In this document: one piece after another, positions 1 to 39,054 of the stretch
Position numbering within the stretch: the first letter of the stretch is position 1
Layout: each line of letters starts with the position of its first letter
From: Cacajao melanocephalus
Lineage: Eukaryota > Chordata > Mammalia > Primates > Pitheciidae
Assembly (NCBI GenBank): GCA_963573385.1
Contig: CAUYLG010071552.1
Coordinates: 1-64,000, forward strand
DNA length: 64,000 nucleotides
Reading direction: 5' to 3'
Made by a program: the position numbers and the translations under genes
The notes under the pieces: model-generated
What the model was told of the DNA's origin: nothing
Databases searched by the model: none
The model's input: the letters and a program-made list of their open reading frames with translations, nothing else

Positions 1-765
<765 letters not shown>

Positions 766-1067
766 TTGTTTCTTTTTTTTTCTTTTGAGATGGAGTCTCA
801 CACTGTTGCCAGGGCTAGAGTGCAGTGGCAGGATCTTGGCTCACTGCAACCTCTGCTTCCAGGGTTCAAGCGATTCTCCTGCCTCAGCCTCCTGAGTAGC
901 TGGGATTACAGGTGCCTGCCACCAGGCCCGGCTAATTTTTTGTATTTTTAGTAGAGACGGGGTTTCACTATGTTGGCCAGGCTGGTCTCGAATGCCTGAC
1001 CTCATGATCCACCCGCCTTGGCCTCCGAAAGTGTTGGGATTACAGGCGTGAGCCACTACACCCTGCC
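766..1067 (-). mobile_element. Alu (antisense)
   Basis: Starts TTTTTTTTCTTTTGAGATGG and ends GTGAGCCACTACACCC: a full-length reversed Alu. Confidence 0.92.
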
Positions 1068-2400
1068 AAGAGAGAGTTTTTCAAGATAGGCAGAATAACA
1101 GCATATTTGTAGGCTGAAGACAGTGATGCTGCAGAAAGATGAAATATGTTAATGTAGGCAAGAGGGGGAGAATTTCGGGAGCCATGTGCTTGAGTAGGAA
1201 GGAAGGAAGGGAAGAGATCTAGTGCACACACAGAGGGATTGACGTGAGATGGGAATGCTCAGTTCATCCAAGCAGCAAGAGGAAGAGCAGAGGATATATA
1301 CCGGTGCAGGCAGGTGGATAAATGTGGTGGGAATTGGAAGTTTTCTTTTGATTGTTTCAGTTTTCTCAATGACATTGTCACTGGTATTTATCCTCTAAAC
1401 TGTAGATCTGCTTATGCCCCTCTATGGAATCAAAGTCTTTGCTAGCTTCCTGTGGACTAGAAGGTTCAAGTGTCTCAGCTTTTCATAAACATGGTCTCGA
1501 TCTAACTCTTTCGGAGCCACTACTCTCAACACTTGCCTGTGTCCCGCTGTCCTGGACTTTGTGTTCACTGAACAGGCCAAACTCCTTCCAGCCTCCGTGT
1601 CTTTGCACCTACATTCTCTTAGCCTGACCAGCCCTTCTCCCACGTTTCCCCTGACAAACTCTTATTCCTCTTTCAAAATCCAACTGAAATGTCACTTCCT
1701 CTCTGAAGTGATCAGTGCTGACTGTGAGCTCCCTCTTTGTGTCACCAAGTAGTGCCTGATTGCCAGATGTCACCAAACAGATGTTTGCCAACTCCATTGA
1801 ATAAATTGTCCATAAATCCTTCATTTATACTGATTTTTGTCTCCATGATAGACAACACTTTATGTCACATCTCTCCAGCACCTAGCATGGAGGCTTGTAC
1901 ATGGAACAAAATCAATGCAGACAGAAAGACAGACGGGTAGATAGAGTCATTGATTAGAAGAGCACAGAACCACCACCATCGCCCTTGTGGGTTATTCAAG
2001 GTATTGCTTCTGAGGTTTCATGTAGTCACTAGACTAGAACATGTATCTCCTTATCTTTATCAACACTGGGCATTGTCTTTCCATGTGTGCTCCAGAAGAC
2101 AGATCTACTAGGGTAACAGATGGGGCCAGTGTGTTTAATGAAGCAACAATGAACAGAAATATCTTGAGGCCAGAAACTGGAAATCTAGCCAGACTCCACT
2201 GTGGTTGGGTGCCCAGAGATGTTTACGCCCATGCAATCATGGAAACTCTGCCTCTGGGCTGCTGAGGAACAGGAAACCTCAGTGCTGAGGCCGCACGCTG
2301 CCCGCAGCCCTTTATCTGGGTAAGTCTGCATGAAGTAGTGATTGGAAATTAGCTGGTAGCGCTCTCATATTCACTGATTCACTGATAGAGGTAGCAATTG
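1068..2400. other. No gene seen
   Basis: Mixed unique sequence. GGAA repeats lie at about 1197-1210. A 29-nt segment at 2052-2080 recurs at 3363-3391. Confidence 0.5.
2052..2080 (+). repeat. 29-nt direct repeat, copy 1
   Basis: Identical over 29 nt to 3363-3391 (TATCTTTATCAACACTGGGC...). The preceding TATCTC is shared too. Confidence 0.9.
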
Positions 2401-2849
2401 TCACACTCCTTTAAAAATAGCTTTATGGCTTCTCTTAGATTATGAAAGTAATGTAGGATCATTTTACTTCCCAAATATAGAAATGTATTAAGAGGAAAAG
2501 AAGGACACTACAATGCTGCTCCCAGAGAAAATCAGTTAAGATTTTGGTGTTCATCATTTTTGCCAAACTCTTTTCTCCATGTACAGAGAAATTTATAATT
2601 TCTCATAATTATATACATTGAAAAAGAACAAAAATGGTATTATAGCTATATCGTTTTATGCCTCCATTTTTTTCTTTCGTGTAGATAAATATCAGTCTAC
2701 AGCAACATTGTGAAAGCTGACAATATTCTATTGTATAGATGTATCATAATTTACTTAACAAGTTCCTGTTTGATAGATTCCTTCTCATATTTTCACTATT
2801 ATAGAAGCATAGACAAGTTAGTATGGAGATGGATAATGTAGACCCACAA

Positions 2850-3060
2850 GTCAGACTGCCTAGACTTGAATCTCTATAGCCACTTAACTAGCTTTGTGAC
2901 CTTCCTGTACCTCAGTTTTCTCATCAGTAAAATGGGCATAATCATAATATCTATGGTTATTGTAGGATTCATGTCCGGATCCAATAATTTAATGAATATT
3001 TTTAGAACAGTTCCTGGCACTTAGTTATTGCTGACAAGTTTGTAGCTATTGTTATTATTA
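2850..3060 (+). mobile_element. MIR fragment
   Basis: Shows the MIR core order: CTAGCTTTGTGACCTT, then TCAGTTTTCTCATCAGTAAAATGGG, then a CTGGCAC end. Confidence 0.6.
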
Positions 3061-3064
3061 ATCA

Positions 3065-3640
3065 TATTGGGGTTAACACTTCTACATTTCTAGGGGGACT
3101 ACATTTCTAGAAGTTAAAATATTGCATCAAAGCCTAAACTGTTAAACTGTTCTACTTCTTTTCTAACTGTCCTCCAGAAATGCATCAACTGATTGGGGGT
3201 GGAGATGAGGGACTGAAGGAGAACCTTCAACTTTTACTCTGTATATTTCTATATTAATTGAATTTTTACAAGAATATGTTCATGTGATACTTGTATATAT
3301 ATACTTTTAAATGGCCAATTTGTGCTCCTACCAATATATCTATAAAAGAACACATATCTCGCTATCTTTATCAACACTGGGCATTGTCTTTTAAATATTT
3401 GCCTTTATGATAGGTGACAATGTTACCTCATTATGTGTATTTCTTTGATTCTCAGTAATCTTTAATAAGCTTGCTCAATTTTCATATATTTTTTGGAAAT
3501 ATTCACAGATTATATATTAGGAAACTTTAAAATATTTATACCATTTGAATCAGTGGTTCTATGTCTATGAAGTTAAGCCAATAAAATGATGGCTAGACTC
3601 ATAAATTTATGTCAAAGATGGTCATCCTAGTATTATTAAT
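3065..3640 (+). mobile_element. Old L1-like fragment
   Basis: AT-rich sequence resembling degraded mammalian L1 3' regions (ATAGGTGACAATGTTACCTC, TTGATTCTCAGTAATC). It appears to resume at about 3956-4090 after the Alu. The family is not certain. Confidence 0.4.
3363..3391 (+). repeat. 29-nt direct repeat, copy 2
   Basis: Second copy, 1.3 kb from the first, within old LINE-like sequence. Confidence 0.9.
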
Positions 3641-3656
3641 AAGAGTAGAGACTGGT

Positions 3657-3954
<298 letters not shown>

Positions 3955-4093
3955 TTAAATAAAGTATGGTATAATCTACATGATGCCATATTATGCAACC
4001 ATTTTGAAAAACAGTGTTTAAGTAAAGTTTAGGTAACATTATTTTATAAAATTGGAGTAGGGGGGTAAGAGAAAATTAGATATTAAAAAACAT

Positions 4094-4356
4094 GAGGCCA
4101 GGTGTGGTGGCTCATGTCTGTAATCCTAGCACTTTGGGAGGCTAAGGTGGGAGGATCGCTTGAGCCCAGGAATTTGAGACCAGACCAGGCAAAAAAAAAT
4201 CAGCTGGGCATTGTGGTGGCTTTCACCTGTAGTCTCAGCTACTAGGGAGGCTGAGGCAGGAGGATCACAGGAGCCCAAGAAGTTGAGGCTGCAGTGAGCT
4301 CTGATTGTACCACTGCACTCCATCCTGGGCAACAGAGTGAAAGCCTGTCTCAAAAT
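4094..4356 (+). mobile_element. Alu
   Basis: GGCCAGGTGTGGTGGCTCATG to GTCTCAAAATAAC; its A tail has turned into a (CA)n repeat. Confidence 0.93.
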
Positions 4357-4359
4357 AAC

Positions 4360-4361
<2 letters not shown>

Positions 4362-4393
<32 letters not shown>
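4362..4393 (+). repeat. (CA)n microsatellite at an Alu tail
   Basis: About 16 CA units followed by an alternating ATATATGTACACATGTATATACACACATA stretch (to about 4421), likely polymorphic. Confidence 0.95.
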
Positions 4394-4398
<5 letters not shown>

Positions 4399-4712
4399 GT
4401 ACACATGTATATACACACATAAATAATAGAGAAATATGTAAAAATGGTAGCAATAGTTGTTTATGGGTGATGGAACTACAAGTAATTTTTTTCTCTATTT
4501 TTTCTTTTTATTTTTCTAAATTTTCTATATTTTTAATGGTTATGTTTTCAGTTTTGTAATGAAAAAAAGGCAATCTTGCCTTCGTTATTTAAAAATTTGC
4601 ATTTATGGAGAAGGCGATGCCTGTTGAAGGCACGGGATATGTGGAAAATCTCCGTCTGTACTTTCCATTCAGTTTTGCTGTGAACCTAAAACCACTCTAG
4701 AAAATAAAGTCT

Positions 4713-5190
<478 letters not shown>

Positions 5191-5418
5191 AAAATAGATA
5201 AAGTCTATTTTTAAAACTGCACTTCTTTCTCATTTACTCTTTCCCAGATACATATTCCTGGGTACCAGAAATAAAAAACCCCACTGGAAAAGCAAATTTA
5301 GCTACAAACACAAGCATAAAACACTCATAAGATAACTGAGAAGATACATAGGATTTTATAGCTGGAAAATGTAAAATGAGGGTGAGTTTGAATTTCAAGT
5401 ATCTAATGGACGACATAA

Positions 5419-5766
<348 letters not shown>

Positions 5767-6165
5767 TTAGAGCACCTGGACATGAGCTGAAAAGGAACAG
5801 CCAGTGTCTGTGGCATCATCACCTGCACAGATCACCTCCTACATGGCAGCCTTTCTCCCTGTGGGTGTGTGCTTCCATGGAATATCCCTGGAGAGCTCCT
5901 GAAGCTCTGCCCAAGTTGGGCAAAGGGGAAGGGCTGCCTACGGGGCCAGCTGAGGTGAGACCGGCAGCTCACAGGCTATGTCTCCCTTCTATGATGTGTA
6001 CACATTTAGAGAACAGCAAACACCTTTGATGTGCTTCAGCTGGGTCACGGGAGAGCCAATCAATAAAGCAGAGTGGGCTGTGGAGAGTCCTCAGGCGAAA
6101 GGTACCTCGTGCAGCCCAAGAAATGCTAACCCATTCTCATCACTGTCATTGAATCTCAATCCAGA

Positions 6166-6462
6166 TTTTTTTTTTTTTCCGGGATGGAGTCTTGCTCTGT
6201 CACCTAGGCTGGAGTGCAATGGCGCGATCTTGGCTCGCTGCAACCTCCACGTCCCGGGTTCAAGTAATTCTCATGCCTCACTCAGCCTCCCAAGTAGCTG
6301 GAATTACAGGCGCCTGCCACCATGCCCAGCTAATTTTTGTATTTTGGTAGAGATGGGATTTCACTATGTTGGCCAGACTGGTCTCAAACTCCTGACCTCA
6401 TGACCCACCTGCCTCGGCCTCCCAAAGTGCTGGGATTATAGGCCTGAGACACCGCACCTGGA
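6166..6462 (-). mobile_element. Alu (antisense)
   Basis: Poly(T), then GATGGAGTCTTGCTCTGTCACC, ending GAGACACCGCACCTGG. Confidence 0.93.
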
Positions 6463-6465
6463 CTC

Positions 6466-7604
6466 AATCCAGATTTATACAATAAGTTTTATTGTTATTT
6501 CCTTGAGAAAATTCCTGCCTGGGTTTTGTTAGGAAAACATGTTTTTCTTTGCAGTATTTTGTTCATTCATTTTCTAGATTTAGTTGGATCCCAACTGGAC
6601 CAGCCTTGTGCCTGGCAGACAACTGCCCAACATGATTGGAAAGGTATAGAGGGAAATGCCTTATCCTGAAACCCCGCTCCTACCTTCATCAATACTTATC
6701 ACGGGACCTAAAGGCCCACCACTGGCGTTTCGTAGTAACGATGACTTAATCACATCTATATGAATACATTTTTGTCTCTGTATTCCTGAGACAGTACTCC
6801 TGAACAGCCTCCCATCCAAATATTTGCCAGACAGAGCTCACTTTAGTTACTGACGAAGACTTGTTCAGGGTAGCACATCTCAAAGTCTCACACAGCATTT
6901 TTAGGCTTTACAAAGGCATTATCGTATACAACCTGATCCTGTTTCACTCTCTGTGATGAGAGACACTCTGCCGTGTCCCCACTCTGCTGCAGGTCGGAGG
7001 CCACCCATCCATCTCTGGTCCAGCCCTGAGCAGCTCTCTTCACTGCACTGGCTGATGGCAGAAATGAAGAGAGGGGGTCAGACTAATAGGCCCAGGCCAC
7101 ACAGCCCTGTCCATCCACAGACACAGACACAGTGGAGTCAGAAGCCCTGGTGATCTGCGTCAATGATGGCTGTGAACTATGGAATGACCTGCCGGGTCTT
7201 AGACCCGGGGGGGAATTGTTAGCTCTTATGTGAACTTACACAGATTAACTTCTCCTTTTCCCTTCATTTTCTCTGGCTGTAAAATGGGATTGGCAGCAGC
7301 CCATCTCCTAGGATTGTGGTGAGGATTACCATGGGCCCTGCATTCTCTGGTGCTGGAAATAGGCACTCCTTAACTGGTTTCCTTTCCTCCTAGGGTGGGT
7401 TCAGGAGTCCCCACAGCCATAGAACTCTAGAGCTGGAAAGGGCTTAGGAGCGTCTGGTACAGTGGCTGGTTCCCAGATTTTTATATTTTTAGATTTCAAC
7501 CATTAATAAAATAAAGAAGGCTTCTGGCCCCAGCCAAGGTGCCAGTCACCTCTGAGATCCTGTGCCTTCAAACCCTGAGAGTCCATACTTTTAAAAAAAC
7601 AAAA
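6466..7604. other. No gene seen
   Basis: Mostly non-repetitive sequence. A probable + strand MIR remnant lies at about 7255-7400 (TGTAAAATGGGATTGG). No conserved frame. Confidence 0.5.
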
Positions 7605-7606
7605 TG

Positions 7607-8600
<994 letters not shown>

Positions 8601-8770
8601 ATGAAGAGGAAAGATATTGGACTAGCTTGAGAGTTACTGACATTTTATTTTTCAGGCAAAGACACAAAAAGTGAGCACACAAAAGACTACAATCTACCAT
8701 CACTTTTATTTCCTTTTTAAAATTTTTTCATCTCCCTTTCCTGGTACATGATTTTTATTTCTTAAAGAAT

Positions 8771-10698
<1,928 letters not shown>

Positions 10699-10699
10699 C

Positions 10700-11013
10700 A
10701 GAGGCTGGGCTCAGTGGCCCACGCCTGTCATTCCAGCACTTTCAGAGGCCAAGGCAGGCAGATTCACTTAATCCCAGGAGTTCAAGACCAACCTGGGCAA
10801 CAGAGAGAGACCACGTCTCTACCAAAAATACAACAAACAAACAAACAAAACAAATTAGCCAGGTGTAGTGGCATGCGCCTGTGGTCCTAGCTACTCGGGA
10901 GGCTGAGGTGGGAGGATTGCTTGAGCCCAGGAGGCGGAGGTTACAGTGAGCCTAGATCACACCATTGCTCTCCAGCCTGAGTGACAGAGTGAGACCCTAT
11001 TAAAAAAAAAAAG
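10700..11013 (+). mobile_element. Alu
   Basis: GAGGCTGGGCTCAGTGGCCC to CCCTATTAAAAAAAAAAAG, with (CAAA)n in the middle A-rich region. Confidence 0.93.
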
Positions 11014-11998
<985 letters not shown>

Positions 11999-12052
11999 AT
12001 ATTCTTTTTAATATATATTTTATAATGAAAATGTTTTTTAAAATTCTCTTTT

Positions 12053-12519
<467 letters not shown>

Positions 12520-12723
12520 TGTCTTTGAACCCTGCCACAATTTATATTCATAACCTCTTGCCCCGGTAGACAGTGCTGCGTCTTGGGAGGCTCTAAATGA
12601 AGACGAGGGCACTAGCTTACTGGGTTGCAGCTTGGAGTCCATGGAAACTCGCATGTGAATCTCAAGGAAATAAATTTCAACCTTTACCCTCTGAAAGAGA
12701 TTTTGCATGAAACTGTGTTCAAG

Positions 12724-12748
12724 TGTGTGTGTGTGTGTGTGTGTGTGG
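12724..12748 (+). repeat. (TG)n microsatellite
   Basis: About 12 TG units. Confidence 0.95.
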
Positions 12749-13817
<1,069 letters not shown>

Positions 13818-14050
13818 TGACACAGATACAAAGGATGATGGGCTAGAGAGAGCGAGAGTGGAGGCTTACAACTGCTTAGAGAGCTTTTCAAATAATTCAG
13901 GTGAAGGCTACTGAGCAGTTGATTATAGGTAGCAGCAGGGCACAGCTGTTTTCTCTATTTCTAGTTAGGACTTTGGCCCATCCTTCCAGAATTCCAGTGG
14001 CAGTGCTTTCAGGGTTCAGGTGAATGAAGGCACTTGTAAACGTCCTGATG

Positions 14051-14095
14051 GAGTTTGAGGCCAGCCTGGGCAACATAGTGAGACCCTGTCTCAAT
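14051..14095 (+). mobile_element. Alu fragment
   Basis: GAGTTTGAGGCCAGCCTGGG to GACCCTGTCTCAA: only about 45 nt. Confidence 0.7.
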
Positions 14096-14387
14096 TTATA
14101 TTAAAACATAAATTCATTAGAAAAATAAAAAAATAAAGGTCCTGAGGACCAGGCAAAATGCCTCAGATAAAGAAACCATCATGAACAGGCACCAGGTGGT
14201 TCATTCATTCATACGTTTATTTGTTGCTCATTCAGCCATAGGTTTAAAGAACATCTTTTTTATTAGGAAGATGAGCCTCAAAGGTGAATACTCAGGGACC
14301 TGAACACTTAAGGAGGGGAAGGGGATGCTATGTGCTTTCACTTCAAGGCAGCGGGCAGAATGGCACACTCAGAGTGGGGAGGTCAGT

Positions 14388-14490
14388 CCTGCATGGTGGC
14401 ACCTGTAGTCCCAGCTTCTCCAGAGGCTGAGGTAGTGGGATCGCTTGAGCCCAGAATGTCGAGGCAGCAGTGAGCAAGCTATGACCTGGT
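14388..14490 (+). mobile_element. Alu fragment
   Basis: TGCATGGTGGCACCTGTAGTC to GCAGTGAGCAAGCTATGACC, truncated at both ends. Confidence 0.75.
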
Positions 14491-14742
14491 TTCTTAAAGA
14501 AAAGCTGGGAGTTTATATTCTAGGGTTAGGGTAACAAACAAACAACTTCCAAAATGCACAAGATGTATAGGGAACAGTTAGTTTGACTGCAATTTGTGTA
14601 GGGGGAAGATCAGAGGCTGTTGCAGAAGTAAAGCTAGTTGGTGAAGATATCTGGCTCGTAAAAAGGCAGTGGGAGCCCTTTAGAAATTCCTGGGATTCTG
14701 TTTCTTTGATTCGGGATTAGGAAGACAAGGAAGTAACAAGTG

Positions 14743-14796
14743 CCCTCCCTCCCTTCCTTCCTTCCTCTTTCTTTTTCTTTTCTTTTTTCTTTTTTT
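14743..14796 (+). repeat. 54-nt pure pyrimidine tract
   Basis: Uninterrupted C/T from CCCTCCCTCCC through TTCC repeats to T-rich sequence, about 480 nt upstream of the DLST ATG. Possible triplex-forming sequence. Confidence 0.85.
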
Positions 14797-14797
14797 A

Positions 14798-14895
14798 TAG
14801 TTAAGGAACCTGAGGCTCGAGGCTGGGGGGAAATGTCATCTGCCCCAGGCCACACAGTGTAAGATCAGGCATGCATGTCTGCCAAGGTTTGAGTT
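14798..14895 (-). mobile_element. Probable MIR fragment (antisense)
   Basis: GGAACCTGAGGCTCGAGGCTG...CCACACAGTG resembles reversed MIR. Confidence 0.5.
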
Positions 14896-15217
14896 CAAAG
14901 TCCATGCTCCCCATGGTACAGAGGCAGAATGGCGCGGTGCCCACGGGTCCCAAGAGAGAAGGGCGCCAAGCTCAGAGCCAGTTCTGTGGAAGGGTCGGGG
15001 AAGGCCTGACCCCGGGCGCGATCCGGTGGCAGGATAGTCTTAGACACCTTCAGGAGAACCGGCCCAGGCTGACAGGCTGCGCAGACGGCCCCGTCTGCTC
15101 CAGAGAGCCGTACTCCTGGGATGCAACGCAGGCTAGTGGGCGCCGCCGTGCGCCCCCCTCCACCAGTGGTTCGCTCCGAACACCCCTTGCCGGGCGGCGG
15201 GTGCTGCGGTCCGCCCC

Positions 15218-15225
15218 ACTTCCGG
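15218..15225 (+). promoter_or_regulatory. DLST: ETS/GABP-type site ACTTCCGG
   Basis: An exact ACTTCCGG core 54 nt upstream of the ATG in the CpG island. GABP (NRF-2) sites of this kind are common in promoters of nuclear genes for mitochondrial proteins. Use in DLST is inferred. Confidence 0.5.
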
Positions 15226-15278
15226 TTGTTGCCGGGCCCCATATCCGGTGTCCGCCCGCCCTCGGCTCCGGAGCCGCG

Positions 15279-35746
<20,468 letters not shown>

Positions 35747-37043
35747 GAGGAAGCCACACACCCTACAAATCATGCAGGAATTGAAAACCAGTCTTACCCC
35801 TGCCCCCTCATGGGTCCCAGGTTAGCCTGGTGACAGGCAGGCACATGCTGTTGGCCTCAAGCAAGGAAGCAGAGCACTATGTAACCAGCAGTCACAGGTC
35901 TTTTCTTGGTGTTCCTGCCAGGCTCTCTCCCTCTCTGCACCTGTCTCATACCCTTGAATATCTTAATTCCTTAGGCTTGAGAGAGAGAGCCTTATGGATG
36001 CTCATTAATATTCCTGCCTTTCTTCCATCAGCCCTCTGCAAAGATGGATTTTCCTTCTCCTTAGTGCCAGTATACTATAGAGAAACCCCCGGGGACCACA
36101 TGATTAAGTTCCTATCATCTTCTGAAAGTCTGTTCTGCAGAGACAACCAGGAGGATGCTGTGCCTCTCAAGCTCAGAGCAGCCTCTGTCCTGGCTGTGCA
36201 CATTCTCACTTGATTCCACCTCCGTGGAGGGATTGAACACAGGCAAAGAGGTGCTGCTTTGTTTCTTAAATGGCACCTTCATTCTCTATTGTCTTTGACT
36301 TCAAGATGCCTCTTCTACCTCTTCCAGGAAGTACAGGCCAGGGGATCTCGGTGAGTGAGTGGGAGAAGAGGGCAGAGGTCCCCTGAGGTCACATGTAATC
36401 CTCATGGAGAGTCCACACCTGCCCTCACGCTCTCCATCATAGGCTCACACCAAGAAGATATGTCTTGGCACAGTCTCTCACAACTGGGGTTGTGGCAACC
36501 CTTTCTAAACCCTTTCCTGGTTGCTGGGCCTCATTCTAGCACCTTGTTCTTATTTAGAGCAGATTCTACCACATCATGGCAGTGGGACTGAGCATGGTCC
36601 CGAGGAAGGGCCAGAGCCTGGTAGAAACTAGGGAAGGGAGGTCTCCTTTAGACTGCCTCAAATTGACTTGAGCTTTTCAATTAAGTTGGTGTAATCACAC
36701 GGGCTGAGGAGGCAGTTCATGTTCCTTCCTGCGTTATAGCGGGGCCTTGTCTCTTCCTCTGCAGGACACAGATCTGGAGGACAATGGACTATGGTAGGAA
36801 GCCACCCTGAGGGTGTTAGTACATTGTGGCGAAATGGTTGAGGTCATTTCTAAGGTGTGCTACCCTTGGATCTGGGCACAATCATTGGATTTCCTTGGAA
36901 TATGGTTAAATGCAAGTATCTTGTGAGAGGTACTGGGATTCATGGCTTTGTATCTAACTGCATCCAGGCCTGAGGCTGCTGACATTTGACACTGGGGCCA
37001 TTAGAAAGTGCCCTTTTACATCTTGAGCCAAGAAGTGAGACCT

Positions 37044-37071
37044 GGGGGTGGGGGAGGGGGGAAGGGGTGGG
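37044..37071 (+). other. G-quadruplex-forming motif in DLST 3' UTR
   Basis: Five G runs in the order G5-T-G5-A-G6-AA-G4-T-G3, all with loops of 1-2 nt. This is a strong match to the G3+N1-7 rule, on the transcribed (mRNA-sense) strand, 87 nt before the poly(A) signal. Confidence 0.8.
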
Positions 37072-37157
37072 AGCCAATACTGAGTGCCTGCAGCATCTAC
37101 TACTCTGTCTTCACTATTCAGAACTGAAGTATTTAAAGAAACAGATTTTAAATGCAA

Positions 37158-37163
37158 ATTAAA
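37158..37163 (+). terminator. DLST: DLST poly(A) signal ATTAAA
   Basis: ATTAAA is the second most common vertebrate poly(A) signal. I saw no AATAAA on the + strand between the stop and this point. GU-rich sequence follows about 30-50 nt downstream. Confidence 0.65.
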
Positions 37164-37189
37164 GGGCAGATGTTCTCAAACAGGGTTCC

Positions 37190-39054
37190 TGCATCTGTGC
37201 TCCTTTTGGCTCCGGAGGTTCAGGTCCACAGCACTGTTGCACTCGCATTAGTATTGAAAGCCACTTAAGGTCCTGTTGCTTGTGAAATCCCCCATGTGGA
37301 AGTTAACACTATCCTAATTTGACAGAAGGTAGAACCCTGGCTGCCAGCCAGGAAAGTGTTGACAAAAAGAGTCAACCTCTGTAAAATACTTAATGAGATT
37401 CTGAGCCAAATGTAAGTGACCAGTGGCCTGTGACACAACTTTTAGGAGATCCTGAGAACATGTGCCCAAGGTGGTTTGTTTGGCTACAACTTAGTTTTAT
37501 GCGTTTTAGGGAGACTTATATTATAAGACACCAGTCAATACATGTAAGATGTACAGTGCTTTGGTCTGGAGAGGCAAGACAACTCAAGGCCCAGGGGTGT
37601 TGTCATAGGCAGAATCAAAGATTTTCTGATTGGCAATTGGTTGAAAAGTTACTAAAGATCTGGAATTAATAGAAAGGAGTGTCTGGGTTACAATAAGGGG
37701 TTGTGAAGACCAAGGTTTTCATCATGCAGATGAAGCCTCCAGCCAGCAGGCTTCAGAGAAAATAGATTGTAAATGTTTCTCATTAGACATAAGGAGTCTG
37801 TTTTAACAGTAATTCCAAAAGGGAGGGCGGTATAATGAGGCATGGCTGACTCCTTCTTCCCACCATGGCCTGAACTAGCTTTTCAGATTAACTTTGGAAT
37901 GCCTGTGACTGAGAAGGAGGGGTCCATGCAGATAGTTGGGGGGGCTTAGAATTTGTTTAGTTTCCAGAAGCATCATAGCCTCTTAGTGCCCCAGCTTCCT
38001 TGAGCCTGTCAAGCCATACTCTAGAAGAGAATTTGGGGTTACCATCTTTGTGAAGCCCTTTCAAAGTACCAGTAGACTTATATTTTTTGTGGGGGCTTGC
38101 ATTATTTCAGTGATGGATTGGGGAGGGGTGGGGGGTACCTCGTTTCATTTGGACTTGATTACCTCATGTACCAAGATGCTCAAGGTCAATACAGATGAAC
38201 AAGTGAGGGTTGATGGCCGCCTAGAAGCAGTAGTCAGTGAGGGTGAGTGTATAGGGTTGGTAGCTAACCTAGACTGCAGGTGGCAGTTGTGATGGCATCC
38301 AGGCTTAAACACAGTCTTGTCCTTCCACAGAGTCCCTGTCTGCTGAACACTCTTGCTGTGAGGCCATCCCTCTGTGAAGGTCTGTCACGTGAAGGAAGTG
38401 GGTCCCAGAGGGCAGAACTAGATCTCTAGTAGATAGAAAAAAGAATTAAGTTGAATGAAAGGAAGAACAGGACTTGGTGTTAGAAGCTTTCATTTCTCTG
38501 GTAAACCTGCAAAGTAGGCATTACTTGCCCCATTTTATTGAAAGGGGGTTGACTGTAAGAGCTGGGACCCACAGTATTCTAAACTCAGGGCCCAACAAAA
38601 TGCCAGATGTGTAGTGTTGGATGGATGAGGCACAGAAGTTCCAGAAGTGACTTGTGTTTTATGAAGCAGTGGTTGGAAGTGGTCCAGCCTTACAGAGAGT
38701 AGCAGAAGGAACACTAACTTGTAACTCTGGCTAGGTTGTGTTCTTAACCTCTTTGAGCTTCAGTTTTCTGTTGCAAGGGGTCACTGTCAGGACGAAACTG
38801 GTATTCCCCCCAGGAACCTTGAGCCTCTTCCAGGGCTTCTCATCCTTTTCTACTTACTTCCCCACGGAGCCCAGTCCTCCCCCTGCCCCATCACTTCCCC
38901 TGAAGGCCTAGGGCACAGGTGGCAAGCTGCTCACCACCAGCCTTTCATCCTACTTCCTGGCAGCCTCCAAGTTCACTCTTGATTTCACTTTGGAGCTTCT
39001 ATGGCGAGAGCCTTCCAATCTTCCCCAAGAGCCACGCTCACTGCATTGAAGAAA
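37190..39054. other. Interval between the DLST and RPS6KL1 3' ends
   Basis: About 1.9 kb without Alu. Contains MIR-like pieces (about 38505-38590 antisense, 38690-38790 sense), but otherwise single-copy-looking sequence. In human the annotated gene ends lie closer together (from memory), so part of this may be RPS6KL1 3' UTR. Confidence 0.5.
38534..38539 (-). terminator. RPS6KL1: Second candidate RPS6KL1 poly(A) signal AATAAA
   Basis: Canonical AATAAA on the - strand, inside what looks like an antisense MIR fragment. A possible distal site. Confidence 0.25.

Larger units (their letters stand above)
35747..37185 (+). other. DLST: DLST 3' UTR
   Basis: About 1.4 kb of non-repetitive sequence follows the stop, up to an ATTAAA signal and a U/GU-rich downstream element (about 37190-37215). 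The length agrees with the known size of the main human DLST mRNA. The exact cleavage site is inferred. A G-rich block lies at 37044-37071. Confidence 0.75.

Noticed and set aside
2041..2265. 74-codon + strand frame
   Set aside because: No domain, and its start overlaps the direct repeat; most likely chance.
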